In this document: positions 62,320 to 64,000 of the stretch, one piece after another
How positions within the stretch are numbered: position 1 is the stretch's first letter
Layout: every line of letters starts with the position of its first letter
Assembly (NCBI RefSeq): GCF_900169275.1
Contig: NZ_FXZC01000004.1
Coordinates: forward strand, 491,784-555,783
Length of the DNA: 64,000 bases
From: Brevibacterium casei CIP 102111
GTDB taxonomy: Bacteria; Actinomycetota; Actinomycetes; Actinomycetales; Brevibacteriaceae
Direction: 5' to 3'
Made by a program: the position numbers and the translations under genes
The notes under the pieces: generated by a model
What the model was told of the DNA's origin: nothing
The model's database searches: none
The model's input: only the letters and a program-made list of their open reading frames with translations

Positions 62320-63321
62320 TCAGCGCAGGAGACTCCTCACCGCCGCGCTGACGTCGGTCCAGCGGAAGTCGAAGCCGGCGGCTTCGAGCCTCTCCGGCAG
62401 GACCCACCGGCTCTTGAGGACGAGCTCCGACTCCTGCCGGAGGACCGCCATGCCGGTCTCGAGGAGCCACCTCGGCGCGGGGATCCCGATCGGCATCCGC
62501 ACCGCGCTGCGCAGGGCGGCCATGAGTGCGGCGTTGTCCGAGACTCCCGGGCTGGAGAGATTGACCGGCCCCGAGATCTCCGGATGCGTGTCGATGAAGC
62601 GTATCGCGGCGACGAGGTCGTCGATGTGGATCCAGCTGAAGCGCTGACGGCCGTGAGTCGGCTCGTGCCCCCGCCACACGGTCGGTCCGGAGGCGTGCGG
62701 TCCTATTCCACGGTAACGCCGATGACCGAACCACCGTCCCTCGAGCTGGCGACCGCCTGCGCCGAAGCGAGCGGCCGTCGCGAGCATGCTCAGGGCCGCA
62801 CCATCACCGAGGACGATCGCCATCCGGGCGGCCACGCGGCGAGTGCGCGGCAGTTTGCCGCGGAAGAACTCCGCTTCCCAGCCGGTGGCGACGTCGACGG
62901 AGAATCCCTCCCCGATGTCTCCGGTCGATTCGGTCTGCGGGCGGTCGATCGCGTGACGGTAGATCGTCGCCGTGCTCGCGTTGATCCACAGCCGCGGCGG
63001 CGCCGAGGCGGAGCTCACCGCGTCGTGGAGTGCCCGGGTCGTGAGGATGCGGGAATCCCAGATCTCTTGCCGATTACGGTCGGTGTAGCGGCATCCGACG
63101 CTTCGGCCGGCGAGGTTGATGAGGAGATCGGCGCCGTCGACTGTGACTCTGATGCCGTCCGGGTCATCCCATCCGGTATCGGCAGAGCTACCGCGACCGA
63201 TCGTGCGCACCCGGTAGCCCCACTCCTCGAGCGGGCCGATGAGTGAGCGGCCGATGAATCCTGAGGCGCCGGCGATGACGGCGGTGGGGGAGTGGACGGG
63301 AGATGCGGCAGGCTCGCTCAT
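62320..63321 (-). CDS. TIGR01777-like epimerase without SRPBCC domain
   Basis: 333 residues. TAVIAGASGFIGRSLIGPLEEWGYRVRTIGRGSS is the NAD-binding start; then LINLAGRSVGCRYTDRNRQEIWDSRILTTRALHDAVS, STATIYRHAIDRPQTE, GWEAEFFRGKLPRTRRVAARMAIVLG and FSWIHIDDLVAAIRFIDTH as in the family. A shorter paralogue of the protein at 50863. Substrate unknown. Diverges from the rRNA promoter region. Confidence 0.88.
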   Translation of the reverse strand: MSEPAASPVHSPTAVIAGASGFIGRSLIGPLEEWGYRVRTIGRGSSADTGWDDPDGIRVTVDGADLLINLAGRSVGCRYTDRNRQEIWDSRILTTRALHDAVSSASAPPRLWINASTATIYRHAIDRPQTESTGDIGEGFSVDVATGWEAEFFRGKLPRTRRVAARMAIVLGDGAALSMLATAARFGAGGRQLEGRWFGHRRYRGIGPHASGPTVWRGHEPTHGRQRFSWIHIDDLVAAIRFIDTHPEISGPVNLSSPGVSDNAALMAALRSAVRMPIGIPAPRWLLETGMAVLRQESELVLKSRWVLPERLEAAGFDFRWTDVSAAVRSLLR

Positions 63322-63880
63322 GAGGTCACCGTAGCGTGGCGAGCATCGGACTCTCGGGTGCCGGCTTCTGGCGAAACGCTGCGTCTCAGCGCGCGGCTCG
63401 CTGATGGTCCTGGTCCTGGGTTGCAGTGCTCGATTCGAGGCGGCTGGCGCGGCCCGATTCGGGTGGCGTGGGTCATGTGGTGGTTGTCACCCTGCCTGGT
63501 GTGGTTTCGGGGTTGCGTGGGGGTGTTCTGGTGGTCTAGAGTTATATCTCGTTCGCCTCACCGGGAACACCACAACAACGCGGTGTTTCCACCGGGTGTC
63601 ACCAGCGCAAACACAAGTTTGGCCAGGACAGTCCGGGTGTGTGGATCGGGCGGACGCAATCCTGTGGATGCCCCCAGCGAGCACGCGAATATTCGTGTGT
63701 GGTGTGGGTGTGTGTTTGTGGTTTGAGAATCCAATAGCGTGTTTGTTTGAACAATGTGATGCCAGAAATTTTTTCTGGTAAGACAACCAAAAACCCATGG
63801 ACTTTTTCGGTTCATGGTGGGGTCACCGTCCACCCCCGTGGATGGGTGACTGTCTTGCCGGGATCACTAGAAATAAATTT
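63322..63880 (+). other. rRNA operon promoter and leader region
   Basis: 559 bp between the epimerase start and 16S rRNA. The left part is GT-rich. Two inverted structures lie at 63762-63778 (CCAGAAA-TTT-TTTCTGG) and 63824-63851 (GTCACC-TCCAC with GTGGA-GGGTGAC), the kind of leader stems that help processing and antitermination. No protein gene is apparent. Confidence 0.7.
63513..63542 (+). promoter_or_regulatory. Predicted rRNA promoter
   Basis: TTGCGT (63513-63518), 18 bp, TAGAGT (63537-63542). About 340 bp before 16S rRNA. A second, weaker candidate with TTGAGA at 63723 cannot be supported as clearly. Confidence 0.55.
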
Positions 63881-64000
63881 TTTATGGAGAGTTTGATCCT
63901 GGCTCAGGACGAACGCTGGCTGCGTGCTTAACACATGCAAGTCGAACGCTGAAGCCTGGTGCTTGCACCGGGTGGATGAGTGGCGAACGGGTGAGTAACA
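63881..64000 (+). rRNA. rrs: 16S ribosomal RNA, 5' end (partial)
   Basis: Universal 16S start GGAGAGTTTGATCCTGGCTC at 63886-63905, then ACGAACGCTGGCTGCGTGC, the ACATGCAAGTCGAACG segment and GGCGAACGGGTGAGTAACA. The gene continues beyond the window. The variable V1 loop (GCTGAAGCCTGGTGCTTGCA...) looks Brevibacterium-like. The exact mature 5' end is uncertain by a few bases. Confidence 0.97.

Noticed and set aside
63404..63833. Short open frames in the rRNA leader
   Set aside because: No ribosome sites or domain character; region has rRNA promoter and processing stems.
1..64000. CRISPR array, transposase, integrase or prophage genes
   Set aside because: No regularly spaced repeats and no recognisable recombinase or phage protein found on either strand.

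Overview
The window comes from a high-GC actinobacterium, most probably a Brevibacterium. Evidence: very GC-rich codon use, the heterodimeric C50/aryl-carotenoid-type lycopene cyclase genes with an adjacent P450, the 5' end of a 16S rRNA gene at the right edge whose first ~115 bases look like Brevibacterium, and frequent leaderless-type promoters (a -10 box about 7 nt before the ATG). The genus call is an inference from these features, not a database result.

Layout, left to right. (1) 17-2485, minus strand: a translationally coupled carotenoid/isoprenoid operon (idi, cytochrome P450, two lycopene cyclase subunits) leaving the window on the left; purA diverges from it. (2) 4315-7325: an NRAMP-like transporter lacking the usual metal-binding motifs, divergent from a GntR regulator and a DUF1989 protein, with a palindromic operator in between. 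(3) 7475-15331: an L-arabinose regulon (araB-araD-araA on minus; aldose epimerase, LacI-type regulator and sugar/H+ symporter on plus). Two near-identical operators mark both promoters. araA has an in-frame stop with an intact in-frame 3' end. (4) 15838-26498: isochorismatase-like hydrolase, then a tight gene series SDR, NhaA fused to a degenerate DsbA-like domain, SDR, cydA, cydB, a small membrane protein, cydD, cydC. (5) 26582-34993: AraC regulator, VOC protein, GAF/winged-helix activator divergent from a flavin monooxygenase, a DUF559 nuclease-like protein, and a TetR/DHA2 efflux pair with a perfect operator inside the pump promoter. (6) 35078-38428: a tripartite tricarboxylate transporter (tctCBA), then an intergenic region with two tandem long palindromes, oligopeptidase B, and an ABC transporter of the TrpXYZ-like class. 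(7) 44954-50305: BCCT transporter, formylglycine-generating enzyme and choline-sulfatase-type sulfatase: a likely choline-O-sulfate uptake and desulfation module complete with its own sulfatase-activating enzyme. (8) 50302-63321: NTF2-like/MarR pair, two TIGR01777-type epimerases, MetE-like protein, small membrane proteins, purL, trhO, a TetR/DUF2867 pair with two operators, DoxX-type protein and MarR. (9) 63322-64000: rRNA promoter/leader and the start of 16S rRNA.

Non-coding structure is notable: a dispersed palindromic element (three copies, at 4113, 7354 and 15424), a tandem pair of 75-bp palindromes (38674, 38857), several very strong stem-loops between convergent genes, and an octamer CCTCGGCG/CGCCGAGG that recurs conspicuously throughout. 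No transposase, integrase, CRISPR array or tRNA gene was recognised.
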